Shown in pieces: positions 21,640 through 28,769 of a stretch of 64,000 nt of DNA. The stretch spans positions 22,549,869-22,613,868 of the forward strand of contig JAKZAP010000009.1 of the NCBI GenBank assembly GCA_023053575.1, given 5' to 3'. The translations under genes and the position numbers were made by a program. This DNA is from Branchinecta lynchi (Eukaryota; Arthropoda; Branchiopoda; Anostraca; Branchinectidae). Within the stretch, counting starts at the first letter, position 1. Each line of letters opens with the position of its first letter. Below the pieces are notes generated by a model that was given only the letters and a program-made list of their open reading frames with translations, ran no database searches and had not been told where the DNA came from.

Positions 21640-22973
21640 AAAGATACGCAAAAGCAAATAATAAATATACAAGTGATTATAATAAGAATAAGCCATCAAA
21701 TTATTTAGTGTATTTGGATAAAAATAATTTATATGGGTGGGCAATGTCGCAGAATTTACCAGCGAATGATTTCCAATTCATTTCAATACCGGATGATTTG
21801 AAAGAAAGGAATGAATACGAATCAATCGAGTATTACAACCATCTAAAAACTCATATCAATTCGGTGATTACGATTAAGTCGGTGAGACAAGATGTGGGTG
21901 CTATATATGAGGTAGATTTAGAATATCCAAAAGAACTACACGAATTACACAAGGATTTACCATTAGCACCCAAACACTTTAACGGTAAGCTATGTACCAC
22001 AGTATTAGATAAAACCAACTATGTAGTTCACCACAGGAATCTAGAATTTTATTTACAAAAAGGCTTGATATTGAGAAGAGTACACAGAATACTAGGATTC
22101 ACTGAAAGTGCTTACTTAAAAGGATATATAGACAACAACACAGCACTTAGAACTAAAGGTACAAATGATTTTGAAAAGGATTTCTTTAAGCTTATGAAAA
22201 ATGCTTGCTTTGGAAAAACTATGGAAAACGTAAGGAAGCGAGCGGATATGGAAATAATAATGGATGATGCAACAAGAGAAAAAATAATAAAGAAACCCAA
22301 CTTTAAATCTGAAATAATATTCAGTGAAAACTTTTCAGTAGCAAGAATGTCAAAGGAAAAGATAAAATTAGACAAACCAATGTATATCGGCTTTGCTGTA
22401 TTGGAACTATCCAAGTTATTGATGTATGAATTCTATTATGATTATATGAAGCCTAAATATGGAGATAAAATTGATTTGTGTTATATGGACACTGATTCTT
22501 TCATATACGACATTCGAACCGAAGATTTCTATGAAGATATCAAACAGGATTTGAATGAGAGGTTCGATACATCTGATTATGCGAAAGATAATCCATATGG
22601 GTTTCCTAGTGTAAATAAGAAAGTGATAGGAATGATGAAAGATGAATTAGGTGGACAGGTTATGACAGAGTTTGTTGGATTACGATCAAAAGTATATGCT
22701 TATTTAAAGGACAACCAAGACCCTTCAAAAGCTAGCAAAAAACTGAAAGGACTAAAAACCAATATAGTTAAAGATAAAATTACGATTCAAAACTATAAGG
22801 ATGTACTGTTTGGTAAAACGGAAAACCTTTCTATAACCCAGTATAACTTAAGATCATACAAGCACAATATGTTTCTAGAAGAACAGAATAAAAAAGCGTT
22901 AGATCCTAAGGATGATAAAAGGATAGTAACAAGCGATAAAATACACACTTTACCTTTAGGTTATAAACATTAA
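21627..22973 (+). CDS. polB: Protein-primed DNA polymerase B, polymerase (palm) part
   Basis: Continues polB in another frame. The first ATG in this frame is internal to the protein and has no TAAATG initiator, so this is not a separate gene. Palm motif A is YLDKNNLYGWAMSQ, motif B is KNACFGKTMEN, and motif C is YMDTDS. The thumb-side sequence includes GGQVMTEFVGLRSKVYAY. All catalytic aspartates are present, so only the frame break separates the two halves. The stop at 22973 runs straight into the 21-bp repeat array. As it stands no full-length polymerase can be made, unless the break is an assembly error or is bypassed by frameshifting. Confidence 0.93.
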   Translation, partial: SQCIKRYAKANNKYTSDYNKNKPSNYLVYLDKNNLYGWAMSQNLPANDFQFISIPDDLKERNEYESIEYYNHLKTHINSVITIKSVRQDVGAIYEVDLEYPKELHELHKDLPLAPKHFNGKLCTTVLDKTNYVVHHRNLEFYLQKGLILRRVHRILGFTESAYLKGYIDNNTALRTKGTNDFEKDFFKLMKNACFGKTMENVRKRADMEIIMDDATREKIIKKPNFKSEIIFSENFSVARMSKEKIKLDKPMYIGFAVLELSKLLMYEFYYDYMKPKYGDKIDLCYMDTDSFIYDIRTEDFYEDIKQDLNERFDTSDYAKDNPYGFPSVNKKVIGMMKDELGGQVMTEFVGLRSKVYAYLKDNQDPSKASKKLKGLKTNIVKDKITIQNYKDVLFGKTENLSITQYNLRSYKHNMFLEEQNKKALDPKDDKRIVTSDKIHTLPLGYKH

Positions 22974-23300
22974 ATTCAAGTACCTACTTAAAAAATTCAA
23001 GTACCTACTTAAAAAATTCAAGTACCTACTTAAAAAATTCAAGTACCTACTTAAAAAATTCAAGTACCTACTTAAAAAAATCAAGTACCTACTTCAAAAA
23101 TTCAAGTACCTACTTAAAAAATTCAAGTACCTACTTAAAAAATTCAAGTACCTACTTAAAAAAATCAAGTACCTACTTAAAAACTTCAAGTACCTACTTA
23201 AAAAATCAAGTACCTACTTAAAAAATTCAAGTACCTACTTAAAAAATTCAAGTACCTACTTAAAAAAATTCAAGTATATACTTAAAATACTCAAGTAAAT
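22974..23300. repeat. Phased 21-bp tandem array of a dyad motif
   Basis: Fourteen well-kept copies, plus two degenerate ones at the right end, of a unit containing TTCAAGTACCTACTTAAAA. The core AAGTA-CC-TACTT is a perfect inverted repeat with a 2-bp centre. Spacing is 21 bp, with a few copies off by one, so the dyads face the same side of the helix every two turns. The array fills the whole gap between polB and the ATPase gene. There are no variable spacers, so it is not CRISPR. It could bind a protein cooperatively (replication, packaging or transcription control). Confidence 0.93.
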
Positions 23301-23328
23301 CTTATAATGAAAAATTCTTCCTAAATAA

Positions 23329-24006
23329 ATGAATGAAAAGGCGCCAATCAAAGTGTATGATTTTAGCGAAAAGAATAACTATCAGAACAAACACGAACTT
23401 GCACCTCAGTGGCCATTCAGACTCTTAATTTGTGGTAGTTCTGGAACAGGGAAAACTAACCTTCTTTTGAATTTAATTTATGAATATCCTTGTTTCAACC
23501 GAATATACTTGTATGCTAAAGATCTTGAAGAAGATAAATATCAAGACCTTATAACCAATTTAACCACTTTGGAGTCACAATGCAAATCGAAAGTCTTAAC
23601 AGTAAGTAACAATCTTGATGATATTGTCGATGTTGACGACTTAGACCCTGAGTACCAAAACTTGATTATCTTTGACGATTTTGTCACTGAAAAAGACCAG
23701 AAGAAAATAGAAGACTTATTCATACGAGGAAGAAAGAAAAATGCCTCAATTATTTACTTGTCTCAAAGCTATCATAAAACGCCAAAGGTGGTAAGGCTCC
23801 AGTGCAATTATTTTGCATTCTTTCAGTGTTCTAATCCAAAAGAAGTAAAATTAATAAGACAAAGCCATGTATCCAGTATAGACAATGAACAATTTCTCAA
23901 ACAATTCGAGACTGCAACCAAGGGCTACGGTTTTTTCTTCATAGATTTAAAAACAAAAGATAAAACCCTGAAGTACAGGAAAAACTTTGAAAAATTTACC
24001 GGATAA
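23329..24006 (+). CDS. DNA-packaging ATPase, FtsK/HerA (A32-like)
   Basis: 225 residues from ATG on CTAAATAAATG. Walker A GSSGTGKTN at 36-44, Walker B NLIIFDDF at about 111-118, and a sensor-type YLSQSYH at about 143-149. This matches the short packaging ATPases shared by Polintons, virophages and nucleocytoplasmic large DNA viruses, which pump DNA into an icosahedral capsid. The length is normal for Polintons and the gene is intact. It sits 17 bp upstream of the fibre-like gene and downstream of the 21-bp array, and so may be controlled from it. Confidence 0.93.
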   Translation: MNEKAPIKVYDFSEKNNYQNKHELAPQWPFRLLICGSSGTGKTNLLLNLIYEYPCFNRIYLYAKDLEEDKYQDLITNLTTLESQCKSKVLTVSNNLDDIVDVDDLDPEYQNLIIFDDFVTEKDQKKIEDLFIRGRKKNASIIYLSQSYHKTPKVVRLQCNYFAFFQCSNPKEVKLIRQSHVSSIDNEQFLKQFETATKGYGFFFIDLKTKDKTLKYRKNFEKFTG

Positions 24007-24022
24007 TTTATTTCTATAATAA

Positions 24023-24523
24023 ATGAATAAATTTGGTAGTGTTGGAAAAAAGGTTAGTAACGAATCGAATGAAAAGAGAGTTACTGATGACAACGGTAAT
24101 ATTAACCTACAAGATAAGAGAATTATTATGTTAGGGGATGCGAAAGCTGACCAGGACGCTATTAGTTTCAGATCTATGACTATTATTTTGAATCAATTTA
24201 AAGAAGAAATTACCGCACAACAAGTGGGGGCAAATCAGTATTTTAGCGAAGATATCAACAGATTAACTGCGGTACATGATTCTCCTGATAATTTATTGGT
24301 AAGGATTAAAGATAAAGGGTTATTTGTAAAAGAAATAGTTCGAGTTAATGATAAAGAGATTAACGCTGAAAACAAGTTGATAACAAATGTTCAAAACCCT
24401 AGAAACAAAAATGATGCTGTTAATTTAGCAACGTTAACTATGAATCTTTTAGATTATGACAAAAAGCTTCTTGGGCAACACACCCATAACGGTATAATTG
24501 AAGGAAAGATTGCTGGTCAATAA
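24023..24523 (+). CDS. Fibre-like structural protein
   Basis: 166 residues, start on CTATAATAAATG. Two internal repeats read DKRIIMLGDAKADQDAI (about 31-47) and NKLITNVQNPRNKNDAV (about 118-134). This 'I-x-N/L-x-x-P/A-x-x-x-x-DA' pattern is common in phage and virus tail-fibre or spike shafts. The C-terminus carries HTHNG, another motif frequent in fibre and collar proteins. Role inferred: a trimeric appendage or vertex protein. I have no direct family match, so function stays tentative. A second open frame overlaps its end (24498-24647). Confidence 0.6.
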   Translation: MNKFGSVGKKVSNESNEKRVTDDNGNINLQDKRIIMLGDAKADQDAISFRSMTIILNQFKEEITAQQVGANQYFSEDINRLTAVHDSPDNLLVRIKDKGLFVKEIVRVNDKEINAENKLITNVQNPRNKNDAVNLATLTMNLLDYDKKLLGQHTHNGIIEGKIAGQ

Positions 24524-24647
24524 AACTCGTATCGATAATATTGAAAGAGCAGTAGTAAATATTTTAAAAAGGCTTCTAGAGCTAGAGCTAAAACCTGTTG
24601 ACAAACCATTCGTTACCAGAATAGAAAAAATGATGGCTGGTAAATAA
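24498..24647 (+). other. Small start-less open frame after the fibre-like gene
   Basis: A 49-codon frame overlaps the last codons of the fibre-like gene and ends at TAA 24645-24647. It reads as a charged amphipathic helix (IDNIERAVVNILKRLLELEL) and has only two ATGs, near its end. It could be a C-terminal extension separated by an indel, or a small gene that has lost its start. A chance frame is also possible. Confidence 0.25.
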
Positions 24648-24677
24648 ATTTTATAAGATAAATTAATTCCCTAATAA

Positions 24678-25328
24678 ATGGTTGAAACAATGGAGTATAC
24701 AGTTTATTTGTCAAAGCTTCAGAAAGGAAAGCTGAAGAAATGCTTTGGTGCTAAACAAAAATGTCAGATACGTGTTAGTCATAGTAGACAAAATGAACGA
24801 GAACCAGTTAAGTTACTTTTAAGTAAACGACAAATTGATAAAATTGAAACATGTAAAATGAATAATAAGGGCTGTGATATTGATGTATCATACAAACAGA
24901 TGAAAGAAGCGATTCAAAAGGGTGGATTACTTCCATTTTTAATACCGCTAGCAATTACCCTTGGTAAGGCAGCTTTAACAAGTGGTGCTGCTGCTTTGGG
25001 TACATTCGCTGGTAAGAAAATTATGGATAAAATGACCAACACAGGTGGAGCGCTAAAACTTCCTGGAACACAAAAAGTTGTGGGTAATGGGTTACGTGGG
25101 AAGGAAACCGATGATGTCAACATAGGTGGAGCGCTTAAACTTCCTGGAACACAAAAAGTTGTGGGTAATGGGGTACGTGGAAGGCCTAGGAAGGAAAAAA
25201 ACGATGATGTCAACATAGGTGAAGCGCTTACACTCCCTGGAACACAAAAAGTTGTGGGTAATGGGGTACGTGGAAGGCCTAGGAAGTCAAAAAACGGGGA
25301 CATCAAAAAAGAAGCAAAAGTAAAGTAG
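24678..25328 (+). CDS. Core/minor-capsid-like protein with AT-hook repeats
   Basis: 216 residues, start on CCTAATAAATGG. The N-terminal half (LLLSKRQIDKIETCK...) and the hydrophobic Gly/Ala-rich segment KGGLLPFLIPLAITLGKAAL (81-100) resemble a protein common in Polintons and loosely recall adenovirus pVI/pX. The C-terminal third is three tandem units of 27-31 residues, each with LPGTQKVVGNG. The second and third also contain RGRPRK (167-172 and 198-203), a canonical AT-hook that binds AT-rich minor grooves, fitting an AT-rich element. Likely virion DNA-binding or membrane-active; this is inference. It ends 23 bp before the protease ATG, in a different frame. Confidence 0.65.
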   Translation: MVETMEYTVYLSKLQKGKLKKCFGAKQKCQIRVSHSRQNEREPVKLLLSKRQIDKIETCKMNNKGCDIDVSYKQMKEAIQKGGLLPFLIPLAITLGKAALTSGAAALGTFAGKKIMDKMTNTGGALKLPGTQKVVGNGLRGKETDDVNIGGALKLPGTQKVVGNGVRGRPRKEKNDDVNIGEALTLPGTQKVVGNGVRGRPRKSKNGDIKKEAKVK

Positions 25329-25351
25329 GACCTCTAACCAATTTTGATATT

Positions 25352-25696
25352 ATGGATGCATTAGGGGATATACCACAGTTTAGAGGTGTGTTCTCTATAG
25401 ATACGCTACCCAAACATATAAATAGTATAGAATGCGGTGTCATTAATTATGATAAACTCGGAATGCCTGGAACTCACTGGGTTGCGTATTGTAATCTACC
25501 TGAATACCCCCATGTAGAATTTTTTGATTCTTTCGGTATTCCCCCAGGAAAAGAAATAATTAAATATCTAAGAACTTCAAAGAAAAAAATAGCTTATGAA
25601 AATCTTGCTGTTCAAAATATAGATGAATTAAACTGTGGACTTCACTGTATTTCCTACATTAAGCGCAAAATGAAGTTGGTAGCTTTTCGTTTATAA
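25352..25696 (+). CDS. Adenain-like cysteine protease
   Basis: 114 residues. The catalytic order His-Asp-Gln-Cys is visible: H42 in GTHWVAY, D59 in VEFFDSFG, Q88 in AVQNIDEL, and C95 in CGLHC. This is the maturation protease shared by Polintons and adenoviruses, which cleaves virion proteins. The C-terminus is short after the cysteine block. The reading frame is open upstream of ATG 25352 through GPLTNFDI, a block usually inside Polinton proteases, and runs back into the previous gene, so the true N-terminus may lie upstream. This is the one plus-strand gene with an ATG but without TAAATG. Confidence 0.85.
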   Translation: MDALGDIPQFRGVFSIDTLPKHINSIECGVINYDKLGMPGTHWVAYCNLPEYPHVEFFDSFGIPPGKEIIKYLRTSKKKIAYENLAVQNIDELNCGLHCISYIKRKMKLVAFRL

Positions 25697-25713
25697 AAAT
25701 TGTTTTCTAATAA

Positions 25714-25848
25714 ATGGAGATTTATTGTATGAAATGTAAAAAGAAAACTGATACTGAATCAATGTTTAATGCAGTGTCACAGAAAAACAATGTTCCAATG
25801 CTGAAAGGTAATTGTGTTATTTGCGGATCGAGGAAAAATCGCTTTTAA
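25714..25848 (+). CDS. 44-residue zinc-ribbon protein (DUF5679-like)
   Basis: Starts on CTAATAAATGG. The protein begins MEIYCMKCKKKTDTES and ends CVICGSRKNRF, with C-x2-C at 5-8 and C-x2-C at 34-37 and a PMLKGNC block between. This is the pattern of a short zinc ribbon found in several large DNA viruses and virus-like elements (DUF5679). Its role is unknown; nucleic-acid binding is likely. Its 3' end overlaps the integrase frame by 35 bp. Confidence 0.8.
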   Translation: MEIYCMKCKKKTDTESMFNAVSQKNNVPMLKGNCVICGSRKNRF

Positions 25849-26782
25849 AAAAAAACTCGACGCAGAAAAAGATATATTAAAGACGTATTATTCTAATTAT
25901 TCAGGTGTTGATGATATTCACAGAAAGTTAAAAGAAAATGGAGTGAAAGTTTCTAAAGATAAAATAAAAAATGTGTTGCAAAATGAGAATGTGTATACGT
26001 TACACAAACCTTCCTATCACAATTTTGAAAGGAGACGAGTCTATGTTCACTATGTTGATGAGCAATGGCAAGCTGATTTAGTTGACCTCCAGAAATATAA
26101 AAAAGCGAATGATAAAGCAAATTACATCTTGACTGTTATTGATTGCTTTAGTAAATATGCTTGGTGTGTCCCTTTGAAAGATAAAACAGGTGCTGGAATA
26201 ATAAACGCATTCAGTCATATATTTAAAGAAAGAATTCCTAGAAAGTTGCAAACTGATAAAGGTAAGGAATTTGTTATGAGAAATGTTCAATCTTTTTTGA
26301 AAAATAACGATATACACTGGTTTGCATCTGAAAGCGAATTGAAAGCACAAATCGTTGAACGGTTCAATAGAACGCTGAAAGACAAGTTATGGAAATATTT
26401 TACTCACAACAACACTAGTAAATGGATTGATATTTTACCTGTATTCGTAAATAATTATAATAACTCGTATCACCGATCAATACAAATGAAACCAGTTGAT
26501 GCTAGTAAAAAGGTTAATCAGAAAAAGGTGTTTAGTGCTCTGTTTCCTCCAGTAGATGACTACAAAATCACAGGAAACGTCAAAGTAGGGGATTTAGTCA
26601 GAATTAAAAAAGAAAAAAGTGTTTTTGATAAAGGATATTTACCTAATTATACGGATGAAGTATTTCAGATAGCAACCATCAGACCTACCATTCCCATTAC
26701 TTATGAAATATCTGACAAAAGTGGGGAATTAATTCAAGGAGGGTTTTATGAAAAAGAACTTTCAAAATTTATTATGAAATAA
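25814..26782 (+). CDS. int: Retrovirus-type integrase (rve), start unclear
   Basis: The frame opens just after a stop at 25802-25804. It has no ATG before residue ~155, so the given start (GTG) is nominal. An HTH-like N-terminal region precedes the catalytic core: D88 (WQADLVDL), D148 (LQTDKGKEF) and E182 (QIVERFNRTLK), with 33 residues between the last two. A C-terminal SH3/chromo-like piece (VGDLVRIKKEK...GYLPNYTDEVF) follows. It would insert the element with 6-bp staggered cuts. The missing start could reflect an indel near the A-run at 25846-25855, or a frameshift from the zinc-ribbon gene. Confidence 0.92.
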   Translation: MLFADRGKIAFKKKLDAEKDILKTYYSNYSGVDDIHRKLKENGVKVSKDKIKNVLQNENVYTLHKPSYHNFERRRVYVHYVDEQWQADLVDLQKYKKANDKANYILTVIDCFSKYAWCVPLKDKTGAGIINAFSHIFKERIPRKLQTDKGKEFVMRNVQSFLKNNDIHWFASESELKAQIVERFNRTLKDKLWKYFTHNNTSKWIDILPVFVNNYNNSYHRSIQMKPVDASKKVNQKKVFSALFPPVDDYKITGNVKVGDLVRIKKEKSVFDKGYLPNYTDEVFQIATIRPTIPITYEISDKSGELIQGGFYEKELSKFIMK

Positions 26783-26798
26783 AATTACTTGTATATAA

Positions 26799-27062
26799 AT
26801 GGATTCAAGACGCTTGAGTGATATGTTATCGGATATAGTGAAGAACAGAGAAGTCCAGAGAAGAAAGGTTCAACAAAATGAGATGGAGAAGGCAGGATTT
26901 CGGGAATATGCTTCAGAGTTAAACGCTCCAGTTATTATAGCACAAAAAGAAAACACTAAAGACACCATCAAAAAATTACAAGAGAACGCTGAAACGATAA
27001 TTAATAAACTACAGGAAGGTGATAATAATTCAAGAAGACGGTTTGTCAGATTAGACATTTAA
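26799..27062 (+). CDS. Coiled-coil protein, N-terminal part
   Basis: 87 residues from ATG on GTATATAAATGG. It is highly charged and helical (LSDIVKNREVQRRKVQQNEM, then a heptad-like stretch with KKLQENAETIINKLQEG), with no known domain. The frame stops at 27060-27062, but the +1 frame is open from 27055 and leads into the next entry without a start codon. I read both as one gene with a frame break. It lies between integrase and penton genes, so a virion or assembly role is possible. Confidence 0.6.
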   Translation: MDSRRLSDMLSDIVKNREVQRRKVQQNEMEKAGFREYASELNAPVIIAQKENTKDTIKKLQENAETIINKLQEGDNNSRRRFVRLDI

Positions 27063-27624
27063 AACAGCTTTACAGACCACTACTTCAGAGGAATCGAGTC
27101 GAGCTCCCACTCATGCTATAGAACCCAATCTAGAACAACCATATAACGTAAATCTAAACTTAAATATTGATGTGGAATTATTAAATCAAATTAATTTAAA
27201 ATATAAAGATGACTGGAATGATACCGATAATTATTTTAAAATGCCTCATTATTACCTTACGCATCCTAAGGAAATAGATGGGGCTCTGAATTATTTAACA
27301 TCTATAAGTCAAAGTTATGGTGGTCTGAAAAGTAAAAGTTATAGTTCTAGTAAGTATGATAAACACATTGAATTTATAAAAGAATACAAGAATAGGTTAA
27401 AAACCATTCAAAATAATTTGCCATTAGCCAAACAACAAGGAACTGGAGTATTTATGAATTGTGATGAAATGATTTCAAAACTATACACTTTGATAGGTAG
27501 CAGAGTAAACGGAAATACATCTGATGAGGTGAGAAATGAAGCTATTGATATTTTGGATTCGTTAATGCGAAATAAATTTCTTACGAAGAGAAATTACAAT
27601 TCAATATATAAAAAATATTTCTAA
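27055..27624 (+). CDS. Coiled-coil/virion protein, C-terminal part in +1 frame
   Basis: The open frame begins after a stop at 27052-27054 and contains no ATG until MPHYYLTHP (27241). Before that it reads through ELLNQINLKYKDDWNDTDNY. The C-terminal half is helical and polar (YNRLKTIQNN-like segments, ILDSLMRNKFLTKRNYN) and ends four bases before the penton gene. Without a start codon or TAAATG it is best seen as the second half of the 26799 gene. No family recognised. Confidence 0.5.
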   Translation, partial: TFKTALQTTTSEESSRAPTHAIEPNLEQPYNVNLNLNIDVELLNQINLKYKDDWNDTDNYFKMPHYYLTHPKEIDGALNYLTSISQSYGGLKSKSYSSSKYDKHIEFIKEYKNRLKTIQNNLPLAKQQGTGVFMNCDEMISKLYTLIGSRVNGNTSDEVRNEAIDILDSLMRNKFLTKRNYNSIYKKYF

Positions 27625-27627
27625 TAA

Positions 27628-28350
27628 ATGGTGTTGTTAAACATTGAAGGTAATGAAAGTATCATTGATATAACATTTAGTCAACCAATCGAATTGAATC
27701 GTAATTGGGATTATGAAATAGGTTTGAATCAGTGTACTTTGTGGTATTCGTGGCATAATATAAGTGATAAATTTGGAAATAATACATTTCAATACAGGAA
27801 AGATGAAGATAATAATGCAACAGAATGGATGAATGTTACTATTCCTAATGGGATGTATAACGATGATTGTTTGAATTATTTTTTGTGTCAGTATTTTGAT
27901 ACCCCAAAAGATAAATGTCCTATTGTAATTTCATCCAATCCAGCATCTATGAGATTTGTCATACTATTACAAGAAAAATATGTGTTTAGATTTAATAGTG
28001 ACTTGTGTCAGATTTTAGGATTTGAGAAGGATAGTGAGATATCTAAGAAAATCAATGAAGGTACAAAGCTTCCGAATATAACAAGAAGCGTTGATAAAAT
28101 TCAAATTCACTGTTCTCTTGTAAACAGTTCTATCGTAAACAAAAGTAAATCAGATGTCATTTGGACATTTGTTCCGAATACAGAACCGGGTTGTCAAATT
28201 GTTGAGAATCCTAGACAATTAATCTACCTTCCTATTAATACAAAAGACTTTATTTACTCCTTGAGAATGACAATTACTGATCAGTTGGGAAGACCTATCG
28301 ATTTGAATGGTGATAACGTTGGATACGTGCTGCATTTAAGAAAAGCTTAA
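27628..28350 (+). CDS. Minor capsid (penton-like) single jelly-roll protein
   Basis: 240 residues, start on TTCTAATAAATGG. Features typical of Polinton penton proteins: YEIGLNQCTLWYSWHNI near residues 29-45, VTIPNGMYNDDCLN, a CQILGFEKDSEI block, FVPNTEPGCQIVENP, and the closing TDQLGRPIDLNGDNVGYVLH followed by a basic end. The family forms the pentameric capsid vertices. Intact, normal length, with no frame breaks. It is followed after 32 bp by a small basic gene and then the major capsid gene, the usual capsid cluster. Confidence 0.85.
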   Translation: MVLLNIEGNESIIDITFSQPIELNRNWDYEIGLNQCTLWYSWHNISDKFGNNTFQYRKDEDNNATEWMNVTIPNGMYNDDCLNYFLCQYFDTPKDKCPIVISSNPASMRFVILLQEKYVFRFNSDLCQILGFEKDSEISKKINEGTKLPNITRSVDKIQIHCSLVNSSIVNKSKSDVIWTFVPNTEPGCQIVENPRQLIYLPINTKDFIYSLRMTITDQLGRPIDLNGDNVGYVLHLRKA

Positions 28351-28382
28351 AGGATTAGTGAAATAAAATTATTTACCTATAA

Positions 28383-28739
28383 ATGTTGATTAATAATAAG
28401 CGATTACTTTATAAAAGGCAGTATGGAAGTGGAATCGGTAGTGTATTCAAAAACATTGTTAATTCCCAGTTATTTCAAACGTCAGCAAAACAAATAAAAG
28501 ATGGGGCTATGTCAATGTATAATAATATTATTAAACCGAGATTTGAGTTGTTGAAAAACAGAGCAATAGAATATGGGAAAGATCTGATCGATGTAAACAA
28601 GAAGGAACTCATTGATGTAATTGGAAACAAAAAATCGATGAAGGATCTTATCGGTACAAATAAAAGGATTTTAAACCAAAGAAGTCAGGACTTGATCAAA
28701 ACGTTAATGACTGGCAATGGATTAAAGATTCTGAAATAA
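28383..28739 (+). CDS. Small basic virion-associated protein
   Basis: 118 residues, lysine-rich, start on CCTATAAATG. No known domain. Near each end is a sequence fitting the adenain cleavage consensus [MILNQ]-x-G-x|G: QYGSG (13-17) and MTGNG (109-113). Together with its place between the penton and major capsid genes and the presence of an adenain-like protease, this fits a core or cement protein matured by cleavage, by analogy with adenovirus pVII/pX/pVIII. This role is inference. Confidence 0.6.
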   Translation: MLINNKRLLYKRQYGSGIGSVFKNIVNSQLFQTSAKQIKDGAMSMYNNIIKPRFELLKNRAIEYGKDLIDVNKKELIDVIGNKKSMKDLIGTNKRILNQRSQDLIKTLMTGNGLKILK

Positions 28740-28769
28740 GTTTTATTTAATAATTTCTTTCTTATATAA

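Noticed and set aside
22974..23300. CRISPR array
   Set aside because: Units are contiguous with no unique spacers, and the setting is a eukaryotic transposon.
24914..25306. 130-codon minus-strand frame with repeats
   Set aside because: Shadow of the tandem-repeat AT-hook gene on the other strand.
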